Below, one piece after another: positions 23,481 through 32,542 of a stretch of 38,561 nucleotides of DNA. Each line of letters starts with the position of its first letter. Positions within the stretch are counted from its first letter, which is position 1. The notes under the pieces were generated by a model, which was not told where the DNA came from, searched no databases, and saw only the letters and a program-made list of their open reading frames with translations. The stretch is taken from assembly GCA_002868865.1 (NCBI GenBank), contig PKUC01000072.1, forward strand, positions 1-38,561, read 5' to 3'. Both the position numbers and the translations under genes were made by a program. Source of the DNA: Desulfuromonas sp. (lineage in GTDB: Bacteria > Desulfobacterota > Desulfuromonadia > Desulfuromonadales > Geopsychrobacteraceae).

Positions 23481-24722
23481 ATGGTAAACCATATAGAAAA
23501 TGAACCATTTGAAATCCGTAGTTTTGTTGCCGACAATGAGTCGCAACTGATGACGGCTTGGGAGGAGGCGTATCCTGCACTTTTTCACTTTAAGTTTCCA
23601 GATCGTTGGCGCTGGAACATGTTTAATAATCCCTTTGTTCCGGCAGATGAACGCCCCCTTTGCTGGGTTGCTGTCGCAAAAAATGGGGAGATAGCTGCTT
23701 GGTCCACCGCCATGGCCGTCCCGGTTATTGCAGCAGGCCAACATTTAATAGGTGCTCATTCCTGTGATACATACACTCTAGAACGATACCGCCGGTACGG
23801 ACTGGGGAAAAAACTGCAGCAACTGAACCAGGATGCTCATGGGATTTTTATTGCTATAGATCCATCACCTCCCAATCGACGAAATAAATACAAAGTTGGC
23901 GGGCAGCCAGGGAAGCCGCTTGACACATGGTTGCGTATTGGCACGACTCTTGACAAAAATGTGCTCTACGAATCCTTTCTCAAGGTTGTCGAAAAGTACC
24001 TTGGCCGCTTTGGCGAAGCTCTGTTTTTTAAATGTCGCGATTTAGGACCGGCGTGGTTGTTAAACGCAGCCTGTTCTCTCTCGTTACGTTTACGGCAGCG
24101 CCGGGACAAAAAGGATATGGCTAATGGCCCCGGCGATCTGAAATTTGAAGAGATTGCCCATTTCGGGGAAGAAACAGACCTTCTCTGGTGTCGTTTAGTT
24201 GACAATTACTCCTTCGCTGTCGAAAGAAACTCAGCCTATCTAAATTGGAAATATGTTCGTCAGCCAAACTTCGATTACCATAAGGTGCTCGCATTGCGAA
24301 ATGGCGAACCCGTCGGTTTGCTTGTCTATCGACTGTCGGTTAGCGCAGAGCAGCGGGTGGGGATCATTTCCGAATGTTTTTCGATTGGTGATAATCCCGC
24401 AATTCATGCTTCTCTCATAGCATTGGCGATGGCTGAATTTGATCGCAACGGCATTGATCTAATCAAGTGTGGTGCAAGCACAGAGAACCAGCGTGAGACA
24501 CTGAAGAGGCTCGGTTTTGGTTTGGTTGATATCGATGTTCCCGTCTTTCATATCTCACCGCAGGCGTCTGGTTTAAATGTGGATGAGATTATGGCCAGGG
24601 ATTGGCTGCTCAGTCTTGGCGATTCAGATCTTGATCAGATTCGTCCTGTACAGCAGCCAAGCTTTGTTGAGATTGTTCGTGTGCTTAAAGGCAAGATTCC
24701 TGGATCGGAGTATCTCCCCTGA
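23481..24722 (+). CDS. GNAT-family acyltransferase
   Basis: A 413-residue cytosolic protein. The N-terminal half shows a GNAT-like fold: WVAVAKNGEIAAWSTAMAVP (beta strand with acyl-CoA region), GAHSCDTYTLERYRRYGLGKKL (the R-x-x-G-x-G/A-type acetyl-CoA loop, here RRYGLGKKL). A second GNAT-like half follows with ERNSAYLNWKYVRQPNFDYH, VGLLVYRLS and a late ENQRETLKRLGF. Such tandem proteins occur in exopolysaccharide loci and probably N-acylate an amino sugar, but the substrate is unknown. The stop overlaps the next ATG by one base, tying it to the deacetylase. It is the first gene of the lower-GC cassette. Confidence 0.78.
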   Translation: MVNHIENEPFEIRSFVADNESQLMTAWEEAYPALFHFKFPDRWRWNMFNNPFVPADERPLCWVAVAKNGEIAAWSTAMAVPVIAAGQHLIGAHSCDTYTLERYRRYGLGKKLQQLNQDAHGIFIAIDPSPPNRRNKYKVGGQPGKPLDTWLRIGTTLDKNVLYESFLKVVEKYLGRFGEALFFKCRDLGPAWLLNAACSLSLRLRQRRDKKDMANGPGDLKFEEIAHFGEETDLLWCRLVDNYSFAVERNSAYLNWKYVRQPNFDYHKVLALRNGEPVGLLVYRLSVSAEQRVGIISECFSIGDNPAIHASLIALAMAEFDRNGIDLIKCGASTENQRETLKRLGFGLVDIDVPVFHISPQASGLNVDEIMARDWLLSLGDSDLDQIRPVQQPSFVEIVRVLKGKIPGSEYLP

Positions 24723-25534
24723 TGACTGATTTGACGTACAGGATTAAGCGCCGAATTCTCAGCACGTTAACAAAGAGAAATTTCCTTGGTCCCGGTCCTG
24801 AGGGAAAGGACATGATAAACCTCGTTCTTTATTTTGATTATGAACGAGAGTTTGGTAATCCTGCAGCAAAGGCAAGTGCAGAAACCGGTTTTCGTTTTAT
24901 CGTGGAGACGCTTGACCGGTTTAACATCAAGGCGACATGGAACTGCGTTGGGCTGATCGCGGAAAAATATCCCGATACGCTACAAATGTTGGTTGATAGG
25001 GGGCATGAGCTTTCAAGCCACACCTATCACCATGTCGATGTGACAAATATTACCCGCGATGTGATCGTCCAGGAACTGCGCCTGAGCAGAAAACGCTTTG
25101 CTGACGAATTTGGTGTAGAGGTAGTTGGTTTTCACCCGCCGCAAGATCGGTGGTCAATCCCCCTATTGCAGGCGATGAAGTTGACAGAATATCAGTACTT
25201 GATTGCTCGCGACAATAACCCGCAGCATTGGCATGCCCATCTGTTGAAATTACCCTTTGTGGATCAGAGATTATGTATTCCTTCTATCGCCGATGATTGG
25301 GATTATTTTGATAACCACATGGTTCCTGAGATAATGCTTCGTTATTGGGAAGAGCGGATTTCTATGCTGGGACCGGGGAGTGTGGCGGCTATTGGTTTTC
25401 ATCCCTGGGTTCTTGGGGCGTCTCCAGAGAGACTTTCTTTCTTCGAGTCGCTGGTGACTTCTCTGGTTGCCGATGACAGTATCTCTTTGACGTCTGGGAG
25501 AGAACTCTTGACTCACTACCAGGATCAACTTTAG
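24722..25534 (+). CDS. Polysaccharide deacetylase (NodB-fold)
   Basis: A 270-residue protein with the NodB motifs: motif 1 as YFD39-YE, motif 2 as SSH100-TYHH104, and later GFHPPQDRWS (motif 3-like) and AAIGFHPWVLG (the conserved late His). No signal peptide is visible, so it is predicted to act in the cytoplasm, on a nucleotide- or lipid-linked sugar, rather than on the finished polymer. Its translational overlap with the GNAT gene suggests a deacetylate-then-reacylate pair that would swap the acyl group of an amino sugar; this is inference from context. Confidence 0.85.
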   Translation: MTDLTYRIKRRILSTLTKRNFLGPGPEGKDMINLVLYFDYEREFGNPAAKASAETGFRFIVETLDRFNIKATWNCVGLIAEKYPDTLQMLVDRGHELSSHTYHHVDVTNITRDVIVQELRLSRKRFADEFGVEVVGFHPPQDRWSIPLLQAMKLTEYQYLIARDNNPQHWHAHLLKLPFVDQRLCIPSIADDWDYFDNHMVPEIMLRYWEERISMLGPGSVAAIGFHPWVLGASPERLSFFESLVTSLVADDSISLTSGRELLTHYQDQL

Positions 25535-25554
25535 TGCTCTTGTCTAAATGTTAA

Positions 25555-26958
25555 ATGAAACAAAAGGCCTGTGAGTTCTCCACAGAAAGTTGCAATAATA
25601 GCAAAAAAGTATTTATGAAATCCTCGATGAAGAAAGACATTGCTTATACCATGAGTGGGCAGGTAGGCCGTCTGGTCTTTGCCACACTTGCCAGTGCGCT
25701 ATTGGCTCGCGGGTTGGGGACTGATCAGCGTGGTCTGTATGCCATGGCCATTGCCGGTCCAAACCTGATGGCAATGTTTATCCCCTTGGGGCAACTGCAG
25801 ATTAACCAGACCTTTGCCGGGTTACACAAGGAGTATAGGCCGCAGTTGTTCGTTCAGTCTTTCCTGATTGCTTTGTTTGTTAGTGCGTTGTGCGCTGTCA
25901 GTTATATAGCTCTTTTCAGGTCGCAGGCTACCATCTTGGGAAACTATGACCAACTCAGTTTTGAACTTGTCTATGGCGGCGCGGTTCTTCTCCCCTTTTT
26001 GTCCTTTAATCTTCTGATGCGGGAGTTAACCCGAGGTGCCGAATTCATTCAGTCAAATGTAGTTATAACAACTTTCGGGTTTGCTCTTCAGGCTGTACTG
26101 ACAGGAATCTTTGTTTTCGGTTTCGGAGTTGGGGTACTTGAGGCCATGGGTATTATTCTAGTGGTCAACTTCGTTACCATTATCGGTTACTGTTGGGTCT
26201 TTAGATTTTACATTAGTGAAATAATTTGCCGAAAGGCGAAGATGTCACGAGAGTTTTTTAAAGAATGCAATAGGGTTGGAGTGCAATATTTACTTTGCTC
26301 AGTTGTCATCAATCTTGATTCTACTCTTCCCATCTTTGTGCTTGGTTACCTTGGAGCATCAAATGCCGACATCGGCATTTTTGCAGTTGGCTTTGCACTG
26401 GCTGTTCAAATGGAAATGGTCCCGATGTCGATATCGCAGGTCTACCTGCCGCGGCTAAGCAACGGCAGAGTCGGGTATGCTGCCGAGACCCCCCGAATAT
26501 TCAGATTGACTATGATCTCTTCCTGCTTTTCCATGCTGGGCATGTTGATTGTCGGATTTCCCCTCATTTGGCTTCTCTTTGGCAGCGAGTACACGTCGAG
26601 TTACTATCTGGTTTCGGTGATCGTACCGGGTATCGTCTTGGCCAGCGGAGGCAGGATTCTGACCTCCTACCTTCGTGTTGCCAAGAAACCGAGATACGAG
26701 ATTACATCGGGTTTGCTCAAGGTTGCCACTTTTTGCATCTTTTCCATCGTGCTGTATCCGGCGATGGGCATTTTGGGTGTTGCCATGGCAGTAACGCTTG
26801 CTCGTCTTCCGTGGATATTACAGTTGGTTTACGCCTATCGCAAAGAGTCCGGGGGCACTTTTAGGGAGCTTAGTGTCTGCAAGGAGGATTTTGTTCTGCT
26901 TTATAGAAAATGCATGGAAACACTTCCCAGACGAACCTTCATTGGAGGTACTAAGTGA
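25555..26958 (+). CDS. Wzx-like polysaccharide flippase
   Basis: A 467-residue multi-membrane protein with about 12 hydrophobic segments. The start KKDIAYTMSGQVGRLVFATLASALLARGLG with TDQRGLYAMAIAGPNL is typical of the MATE/oligosaccharide-flippase superfamily. It would move the undecaprenyl-linked repeat unit across the inner membrane. Start uncertain: ATG 25555 gives the longest frame, but ATG 25615 or 25627 fits the homologous N-terminus better, and none has a clear Shine-Dalgarno. Its end overlaps the next GTG by 4 bases. Confidence 0.82.
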   Translation: MKQKACEFSTESCNNSKKVFMKSSMKKDIAYTMSGQVGRLVFATLASALLARGLGTDQRGLYAMAIAGPNLMAMFIPLGQLQINQTFAGLHKEYRPQLFVQSFLIALFVSALCAVSYIALFRSQATILGNYDQLSFELVYGGAVLLPFLSFNLLMRELTRGAEFIQSNVVITTFGFALQAVLTGIFVFGFGVGVLEAMGIILVVNFVTIIGYCWVFRFYISEIICRKAKMSREFFKECNRVGVQYLLCSVVINLDSTLPIFVLGYLGASNADIGIFAVGFALAVQMEMVPMSISQVYLPRLSNGRVGYAAETPRIFRLTMISSCFSMLGMLIVGFPLIWLLFGSEYTSSYYLVSVIVPGIVLASGGRILTSYLRVAKKPRYEITSGLLKVATFCIFSIVLYPAMGILGVAMAVTLARLPWILQLVYAYRKESGGTFRELSVCKEDFVLLYRKCMETLPRRTFIGGTK

Positions 26959-27668
26959 GTCTTCTCGTTCGAACTATAAAGAAAATCGCTGGTTTTGTTG
27001 AGCGGAAATGGGCAAGAACTAACGAAAAGAGATATATAGATTACCTGCGTAGGAAGAAGGTGAAGATAGGTGACAACTGTATGATTCCTTTTCCCTCCAC
27101 TGTTGATATTGACCTGTGTCGCCCTTGCTTGGTGGAGATTGGTGACTATGTACGGATCAATAAAAATTTCTTTCTGAGGGTGCATGACGGCGGTTTCTTT
27201 GTATTGCGCCACAAGTTCAAAGAGTTGATTTCTGCTTCGGGGAAAGTAACCATCGGTAATAATGTTTATTTTGGCTTCGATTGTAAGGTTTTTAAGGGGG
27301 TAACAGTCGGAGACAACTGCATCATTGGTGCAAATTCAGTTATTTCCAAGAGCATTCCTGCCAACTCTGTTGCGGTTGGTTCACCCGCCCGGGTCGTTTG
27401 CACCGTGGATGAGTACTATCAAAAACGCAAAGCCGTGTACGTCCAAGAGGCATTCGCCTATTGCCATGCCATCGTGGAACGGTATGGCCGAAGACCGGTT
27501 CTCGCAGACTTCAAATCTGAATTTCCATTATTTCTAAAAGCCCATGAAGAACCGACCGATCTACCTGTAAGAGCCCAAATGGCAGAGGTTTATGACCACT
27601 ACAAGGAACACCATGTGCCACTTTTCGAAAGTTTTGATGATTTCCTTAAAGCTGCAGGTATCGATTAA
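26955..27668 (+). CDS. Hexapeptide-repeat (left-handed beta-helix) O-acetyltransferase
   Basis: A 237-residue protein from GTG 26955 with GGAGG at 26944-26948. Hexapeptide repeats are clear: KIGDNCMI, VEIGDYVRI, VTIGNNVYFGFDCKVF, VTVGDNCIIGANSVISKSIPANSVAVGSPARVV, the canonical end of CatB/WbbJ/NodL-type acetyltransferases. The C-terminal ~85 residues after the beta-helix are an unusual helical, charged extension (YYQKRKAVYVQEAFAYCH). It probably acetylates a sugar hydroxyl of the repeat unit. It is coupled to the flippase gene by a 4-base overlap. Confidence 0.87.
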   Translation: MSLLVRTIKKIAGFVERKWARTNEKRYIDYLRRKKVKIGDNCMIPFPSTVDIDLCRPCLVEIGDYVRINKNFFLRVHDGGFFVLRHKFKELISASGKVTIGNNVYFGFDCKVFKGVTVGDNCIIGANSVISKSIPANSVAVGSPARVVCTVDEYYQKRKAVYVQEAFAYCHAIVERYGRRPVLADFKSEFPLFLKAHEEPTDLPVRAQMAEVYDHYKEHHVPLFESFDDFLKAAGID

Positions 27669-27696
27669 CTAAGTTCTTAGTTAAAAAGGTTTTCAT

Positions 27697-28746
27697 ATGG
27701 AATCCGCCACACTTATAACGGTTGCAGTGATCTGCAAAAACGAAGTCAGTAACATGGCGCGCTGTTTGGAGTCGATTCTGGCTTCGACTTCGCACCTGGA
27801 GGTTGAAGTCCTTGTGGTTGATTCTTATTCGACTGATGGAACAGTTGAGTTAGCACAAAAGTATCCGGTTACAATCATACAACTTGGTTACGACTGGCCG
27901 CACTCTCCAGCTGCTGGGCGCTATACAGCTGTGTTGCATGCCAAAGGCCGCTATCTCCTGTTAATCGATGGAGACATGGAGTTGATTCCGGGTTTTATTG
28001 AAAAGGCCTTGGCCCAAATGGAAGTCAATCCCGAAGTGGTTGCAGTGCGAGGGCGGTTGCATAATTTTCACAAAATTAATGGCGACACTATCCATGTTAA
28101 CAGTAAATTTGCCAAAACCACCTCCGCCAAGGAGAGGTGTCAAGAGGATACCCCGGAGCTTATCACCTGTGCTTCCGGTTCTGCGCTCTTTCGTTTAATA
28201 GCTATCCGTGAGGCAGGCAATTTTCAGCCATTCCTCAAGGCCGAGGAAGAATACGAAATTGCCCAGCGCCTGCGAACCCGTGGTGGCAAACTTCTCTATA
28301 TTCCAGTCGATGCTGTTAATCATTATGGATATCTTCCCGATCCTCTGCGAGAGGTGGGAAGGCGGCTGCGCCGAGGGTTGGTTGGCGGAGTTGGGCAGAT
28401 GATAAGGCTCTCTTTTCAGGAGGGTTACGGTTGGGAAAATTTCCATCGCTTTCGCCTTCAGCTTGTCCTTGGCTGCTTTTCCCTGTTGTTCATACCGGCG
28501 GTGTTGTTTGCTTGGGTTTGGCCCCCTGTTCCCTTGATCTGGTTGAGTCTCAGCCTCATATTTCTGATAACCTACTGGGTTAAGAAACGAGACTTGCGGT
28601 CGGCTTTCGCCGCATGCCTACTTAACGTTCTTATCGGCATCGACATCATTAGGGGCGCCCTTATTTCAGTGCCACCAAGGGAAGCATATCCTACGACCGT
28701 CACAATGATTAATGGTACTTTTGTTAATCAGGAGGGTGTGAATTGA
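27697..28746 (+). CDS. Family 2 glycosyltransferase with C-terminal membrane segments
   Basis: A 349-residue GT-A enzyme. The N-terminus ITVAVICKNEVSNMARCLESI and EVLVVDSYSTDGTVELA are GT2 hallmarks; the metal-binding motif is LLIDG-D (D91-x-D93), and the EEEYEIAQRLR segment supplies a typical acceptor-side acidic patch. After ~residue 250 there are two to three hydrophobic stretches (LVLGCFSLLFIPAVLFAWVW and next), anchoring it to the inner membrane. It adds one sugar of the lipid-linked unit; donor unknown. AAAGG precedes ATG 27697. Its stop overlaps the polymerase start. Confidence 0.88.
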   Translation: MESATLITVAVICKNEVSNMARCLESILASTSHLEVEVLVVDSYSTDGTVELAQKYPVTIIQLGYDWPHSPAAGRYTAVLHAKGRYLLLIDGDMELIPGFIEKALAQMEVNPEVVAVRGRLHNFHKINGDTIHVNSKFAKTTSAKERCQEDTPELITCASGSALFRLIAIREAGNFQPFLKAEEEYEIAQRLRTRGGKLLYIPVDAVNHYGYLPDPLREVGRRLRRGLVGGVGQMIRLSFQEGYGWENFHRFRLQLVLGCFSLLFIPAVLFAWVWPPVPLIWLSLSLIFLITYWVKKRDLRSAFAACLLNVLIGIDIIRGALISVPPREAYPTTVTMINGTFVNQEGVN

Positions 28747-30113
28747 GTACGCCCCGTGCTGGCACCGTGGATATATCCCTTCTTCTGCTTATATTTCTAC
28801 TGCCGTCGAGTTTTCAGCTCACCCCGCCAGCGATCCCGATTGGCAATTTTTACATCACCCTGGTAGAGATCTGTCTGTTCATTCTTCTCGGGCACTGGCT
28901 ACTCGACCTTCTGGTCAGTGGGACAGGCTATGTTTCTCCTCTCGACAAAGTTTTTTCGCTCTTTCTTGCCTACCTATGCCTGAGTCTGATTTTTGGAAGT
29001 CAGCATTTTGGTGTGAACAAAGCCTTGGGAGATTTCCGCCAGTATCTGCCCCTTTTTCTTTATTTTTGGGTGATGCGTTTTTTTGGTTTCGCGAAAGACC
29101 TTTCTAGGGTGCGGCAAGGTATTTTAAATGTCACGATAGTTGTGGCAATTTATGTGGTTTTCATTTTTTTATTTTTTAGAGGTGCCATCGCCACAAGGGA
29201 GAGTTTGGCTGAGCGTGTTTTTTTCGATAACACCATGCTTCCTCTCATGATATACGGTGGTTATGTTCTAGGTATTGCCCTTATGAAAAATGAAAAGTCG
29301 CATAAAGGATTTGCATCAATCCTATTGGCTTCGAATTTTATAATGCTTATTGTTATGCAGGTACGTACTTATTGGATTGCATTCGCCATTGTTATTGCAA
29401 TGGCTACCTTTAATCAAAGAAGGGCATTTTTCAAGACAGCAATTATGGTCAAAAACGCCTATTGGGTTTCATTAATATTAGCTGTGACTTTTTTATTCTT
29501 AACCTTTGTCCCTGCTGAAACAATCGGTTTGCAAGAGGCCATGACCTCGGTCAAGGAACGAATCGAATCGCTCATCAGTTTTGAACAGACTTTCCTTGGT
29601 CAGGAGAATACTTGGGTTACCGAGACGGAGACGGTCGGCACCCGTCTGGCGACTGCCAAAGTTGTCTGGAACGAGTATGTCATGAACTCTCCGCTCTTTG
29701 GTACCGGGCTTGGTGGGGAAATTCCGATAATGAGCCGCCTAGGAGGCGTGGTTCTGATGAAGTATTCGATCGATAATGGTTACTTGACGATTCTGGCCAA
29801 ATTCGGGGTAATCGGGTTTGCCCTCTACGGATTGATTATCTGGCGCCTTTGTCAGATGCTGTACCGCATCATCGTTTCGCCATTCAGCCATGATGATGAG
29901 AAGCTTTTGGCGTATAGTTTTCTCGCAGGCGTAGCCGCTATGTTGGTGGCGTCTTTTTTCTCTTCGAATTTCATCCGGCAACAACCTGCCTTGGTCGCCT
30001 TCCTCTTTATGTTGGCCGAAACTTCAGTCTTGCAGCGAACGGTTGAAACAAGACGTCGGGAATCCCAGATTCAGGGGGTGCCCCTGCCTAGAATCACAAT
30101 CGGGAGGATGTGA
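28743..30113 (+). CDS. Wzy-like O-antigen/polysaccharide polymerase
   Basis: A 456-residue integral membrane protein with about 11 hydrophobic segments and a large loop (~240-330) before NSPLFGTGLGG...SIDNGYLTILAKFGVIGFALYG. That last pattern (SPLFGTG-LG, then D-N-x-Y-L-x-x-L-x-x-x-G) is the Wzy_C / O-antigen ligase family signature. The start is TTG 28743, overlapping the GT2 stop, with GGAGG at 28731-28735. It probably polymerises flipped repeat units in the periplasm. Low GC and T-rich codons are obvious here, unlike the flanking genes. Confidence 0.85.
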   Translation: MSTPRAGTVDISLLLLIFLLPSSFQLTPPAIPIGNFYITLVEICLFILLGHWLLDLLVSGTGYVSPLDKVFSLFLAYLCLSLIFGSQHFGVNKALGDFRQYLPLFLYFWVMRFFGFAKDLSRVRQGILNVTIVVAIYVVFIFLFFRGAIATRESLAERVFFDNTMLPLMIYGGYVLGIALMKNEKSHKGFASILLASNFIMLIVMQVRTYWIAFAIVIAMATFNQRRAFFKTAIMVKNAYWVSLILAVTFLFLTFVPAETIGLQEAMTSVKERIESLISFEQTFLGQENTWVTETETVGTRLATAKVVWNEYVMNSPLFGTGLGGEIPIMSRLGGVVLMKYSIDNGYLTILAKFGVIGFALYGLIIWRLCQMLYRIIVSPFSHDDEKLLAYSFLAGVAAMLVASFFSSNFIRQQPALVAFLFMLAETSVLQRTVETRRRESQIQGVPLPRITIGRM

Positions 30114-31372
30114 TGAAAATCCTGTTGGTTAATTATCACTATTTTATCCACGGTGGCCCGGATCGCTATTTTTTCAACGTGAAGGATTTGCTGGAAAAGG
30201 CTGGACATGCCGTTATTCCATTCTCATTCGACTATGATGAAACGTTTGAAACCCCATATCGACGGTATTTTCCAGAACCGATCAGTGGCAGAGGTACCTT
30301 TCTTCTTGAAAATCTTAAACTGACGAAACGCCAAAAGCTCACATATTTAAGAAAGATGTTTAAAAACGAAGAGGTTGAAAAGAAATTCTTTGATCTTTTA
30401 GATCGAGAGCGACCGGATATCGTTTATTCGATCTATCTTTCTTCGTCGATGCTTCCTAAAATTCTTCATATTGCCAAAAAAAGGTTCAAAATTCCGGTTG
30501 TCTATCGTCTTTCCGACTTCCACATGATTTGCCCCTCTTATCTTTTTTTTCGCAACGGCGAGGTCTGCCAGGAGTGCCTGAATACCCCATGGGCAGCAGT
30601 CAGGTATCGGTGTGTGCAGAGTTCTATGTTGGCGTCCCTGTTGCGGGTGATTCAGATCGCCATGATTCGCAAGCGGCGCTGGTATGATAGTGTGGATCGT
30701 TTTGTATGCCCGAGCCGTTTGATGCAGACCTGTCTGCTCAATGCAGGTTTTTTAAAAGAGAAAGTTGCCTGGGTGCCAACTTTTACAGGTGATTTGTTGA
30801 GTGGTAGCGGAGAGACAGGTAAGAGTATCCTTTATTTCGGCAAACTGACACGGGAAAAGGGCGTTGAGGTGCTCTTGAGGGCCTACAATGCCTTGGAGTC
30901 GCCGAGATACCCGCTCAAGCTCATCGGCCATTGCTCCGATGACTATCGGACTTACTTGTATACGTTGCTTGATGCTCGCCATCGCGACATGGTGTCGATT
31001 AGCGGGCCCTTGCACGGCGAAGCTATGTGGCAGGAATTGAGAAGCTGCGCCTTTGTTGTACAACCGGCTATTTGGCTTGAAAATATGCCGAACACGCTGA
31101 TTGAGGCACTCTCCGCTGGAAAGCCTGTCGTCGCTTCGGATGTCGGCAGCCTCACTGAACTGGTGAAGGATGAAGAGAACGGTTATCTGGTATCTCCCGG
31201 GGACGCAAAAAAGCTTAGTCAGGTTTTGAATAAAATGTCGTGTGATTCTGACCTGGTTGCCATGGGAGAACAATCAAGACGTCGTTATGAGAAGTATCAC
31301 ACTGCGGATGTACACTTTCAACAATTACAATCCATTTTCACGGATTTGGTAGCTGGCAGCTCAAATTCTTAA
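30113..31372 (+). CDS. Family 4 glycosyltransferase
   Basis: A 419-residue GT-B protein from ATG 30113, with GGGAGG at 30102-30107 (GTG 30110 is one codon upstream and less likely). The N-terminal domain begins MKILLVNYHYFIHGGPDRYF. It contains HMICPSYLFFRNGEVCQEC, a Cys-rich segment common in WcaL/WbaZ-like GT4 enzymes. The C-terminal donor domain has ILYFGKLTREKGVEVLLRAY, then ENMPNTLIEALSAGKPVVAS (the E-x7-E region) and GSLTELVKDEENGYLV. It adds a sugar to the lipid-linked unit. It overlaps the polymerase stop by one base. The next gene is 49 bp away. Confidence 0.88.
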   Translation: MKILLVNYHYFIHGGPDRYFFNVKDLLEKAGHAVIPFSFDYDETFETPYRRYFPEPISGRGTFLLENLKLTKRQKLTYLRKMFKNEEVEKKFFDLLDRERPDIVYSIYLSSSMLPKILHIAKKRFKIPVVYRLSDFHMICPSYLFFRNGEVCQECLNTPWAAVRYRCVQSSMLASLLRVIQIAMIRKRRWYDSVDRFVCPSRLMQTCLLNAGFLKEKVAWVPTFTGDLLSGSGETGKSILYFGKLTREKGVEVLLRAYNALESPRYPLKLIGHCSDDYRTYLYTLLDARHRDMVSISGPLHGEAMWQELRSCAFVVQPAIWLENMPNTLIEALSAGKPVVASDVGSLTELVKDEENGYLVSPGDAKKLSQVLNKMSCDSDLVAMGEQSRRRYEKYHTADVHFQQLQSIFTDLVAGSSNS

Positions 31373-31421
31373 ATCCATGAACACATTAAATATATAGCGT
31401 ATAACTTAAAGGCTTCTAAAT

Positions 31422-32471
31422 ATGGATGCATCGATAATCGTAACCTACCGCTGTCCAATGCGCTGCAAGATGTGCGACATATGGAACGGCCCCACCAAGC
31501 CTGATGATGAGTTCAAGCCGGAGTTGCTTGAAAAGCTCCCCAAGCTTGCAGCTGTCAACGTCACCGGCGGCGAACCTTTTATTCGTGACGACTTGGACGA
31601 AATCGTCCGCATCCTTTTCACCAAGACGGAAAGGGTGGTTATTTCCACCAGCGGTTGGTTCGAGGATCGTATCTTCAAGCTGGCGGAGAAGTTTCCCAAC
31701 CTTGGTTTCCGCGTCAGTATCGAAGGGCTTTCCCAGAAGAACGACGATCTACGTGGACAGGAAGGCGGTTTTGACCGCGGCCTGCGGGTTCTCTTGGGCC
31801 TGAGGCGCATGGGGGTTAAGGACATCGGGTTCGGGATTACGGTCAGCAACAACAACTCCCCTGACATGCTTCATCTTTATGAACTGGCCAAAGGTCTGAA
31901 TCTCCAGTTTGCGACGGCGGCCTTTCATAACTCCTTTTACTTCCAGAAAGACGACAACGTTATTACCAACATTGACGAAGTCTCCGCCAACTTTGAGGAA
32001 TTGGTTAACCGTTTGATGAAAGAGAACCACCCCAAATCATGGTTTCGGGCGTTGTTCAATGTGGGGTTGATCAACTATATTCGTGGCGGTAAACGGATGT
32101 TGCCCTGTGAAGCGGGGAGCGAGAACGTCTTTATCGATCCGCGTGGAGAGGTGCTCCCTTGTAACGGGATGGAAGAAAAATATTGGTTCCAGAGTATGGG
32201 CAATCTGCATGATGTCGACGATTTCATGACGATCTGGAACAGTCCTTTGGCTGAAGATGTTCGTGCCAAGGTGGCCAAGTGTCCAAAAAACTGTTGGATG
32301 ATCGGTTCGGCGTCGCCCGTCATGCGGAAATATTTAAAAAAGGTTGGTCCTTGGGTTGTCAAAAACAAACTTAAGTCCCTGACTGGTGGGAAGATCTGCG
32401 GTTACTGCTGTCCGCAATACAATGTCGGACAAGATCCGGAACAGGGGAATCTAGGCCGTTCTGTTGGGTAG
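31422..32471 (+). CDS. Radical SAM/SPASM-domain protein of the polysaccharide locus
   Basis: A 349-residue radical SAM enzyme. The canonical iron-sulfur motif is right at the N-terminus, C11-PMR-C15-KM-C18, followed by NVTGGEPFIRDDL (the GGE SAM-binding motif). The C-terminal region has a SPASM-like set of Cys: LPCEAGSENVFIDPRGEVLPCNGM, KCPKNCW and GKICGYCC. It could modify a sugar or a peptide/lipid partner by radical chemistry; I know no assigned reaction. It is flanked by GT4 genes and followed by a strong terminator. Base composition is less AT-rich than its left neighbours. Confidence 0.87.
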   Translation: MDASIIVTYRCPMRCKMCDIWNGPTKPDDEFKPELLEKLPKLAAVNVTGGEPFIRDDLDEIVRILFTKTERVVISTSGWFEDRIFKLAEKFPNLGFRVSIEGLSQKNDDLRGQEGGFDRGLRVLLGLRRMGVKDIGFGITVSNNNSPDMLHLYELAKGLNLQFATAAFHNSFYFQKDDNVITNIDEVSANFEELVNRLMKENHPKSWFRALFNVGLINYIRGGKRMLPCEAGSENVFIDPRGEVLPCNGMEEKYWFQSMGNLHDVDDFMTIWNSPLAEDVRAKVAKCPKNCWMIGSASPVMRKYLKKVGPWVVKNKLKSLTGGKICGYCCPQYNVGQDPEQGNLGRSVG

Positions 32472-32500
32472 TTGCCGTGTGGATATAATGAATTTGAGAG

Positions 32501-32527
32501 AAGCGGAGATGACTCCGCTTTCTTTTT
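32501..32527 (+). terminator. Strong rho-independent terminator inside the polysaccharide locus
   Basis: AAGCGGAG (32501-32508) and CTCCGCTT (32513-32520) form a perfect 8-bp stem with loop ATGA, followed by TCTTTTT. It lies between the radical SAM gene and the next GT4 gene, and its T-run abuts that gene's Shine-Dalgarno (GGGGAG, 32528-32533). Confidence 0.85.
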
Positions 32528-32542
32528 GGGGAGATTTTTTTG

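Noticed and set aside
32484-32489. TATAAT as a promoter for the second GT4 gene
   Set aside because: No -35 at any sensible spacing, and the strong terminator begins only 12 bases downstream.
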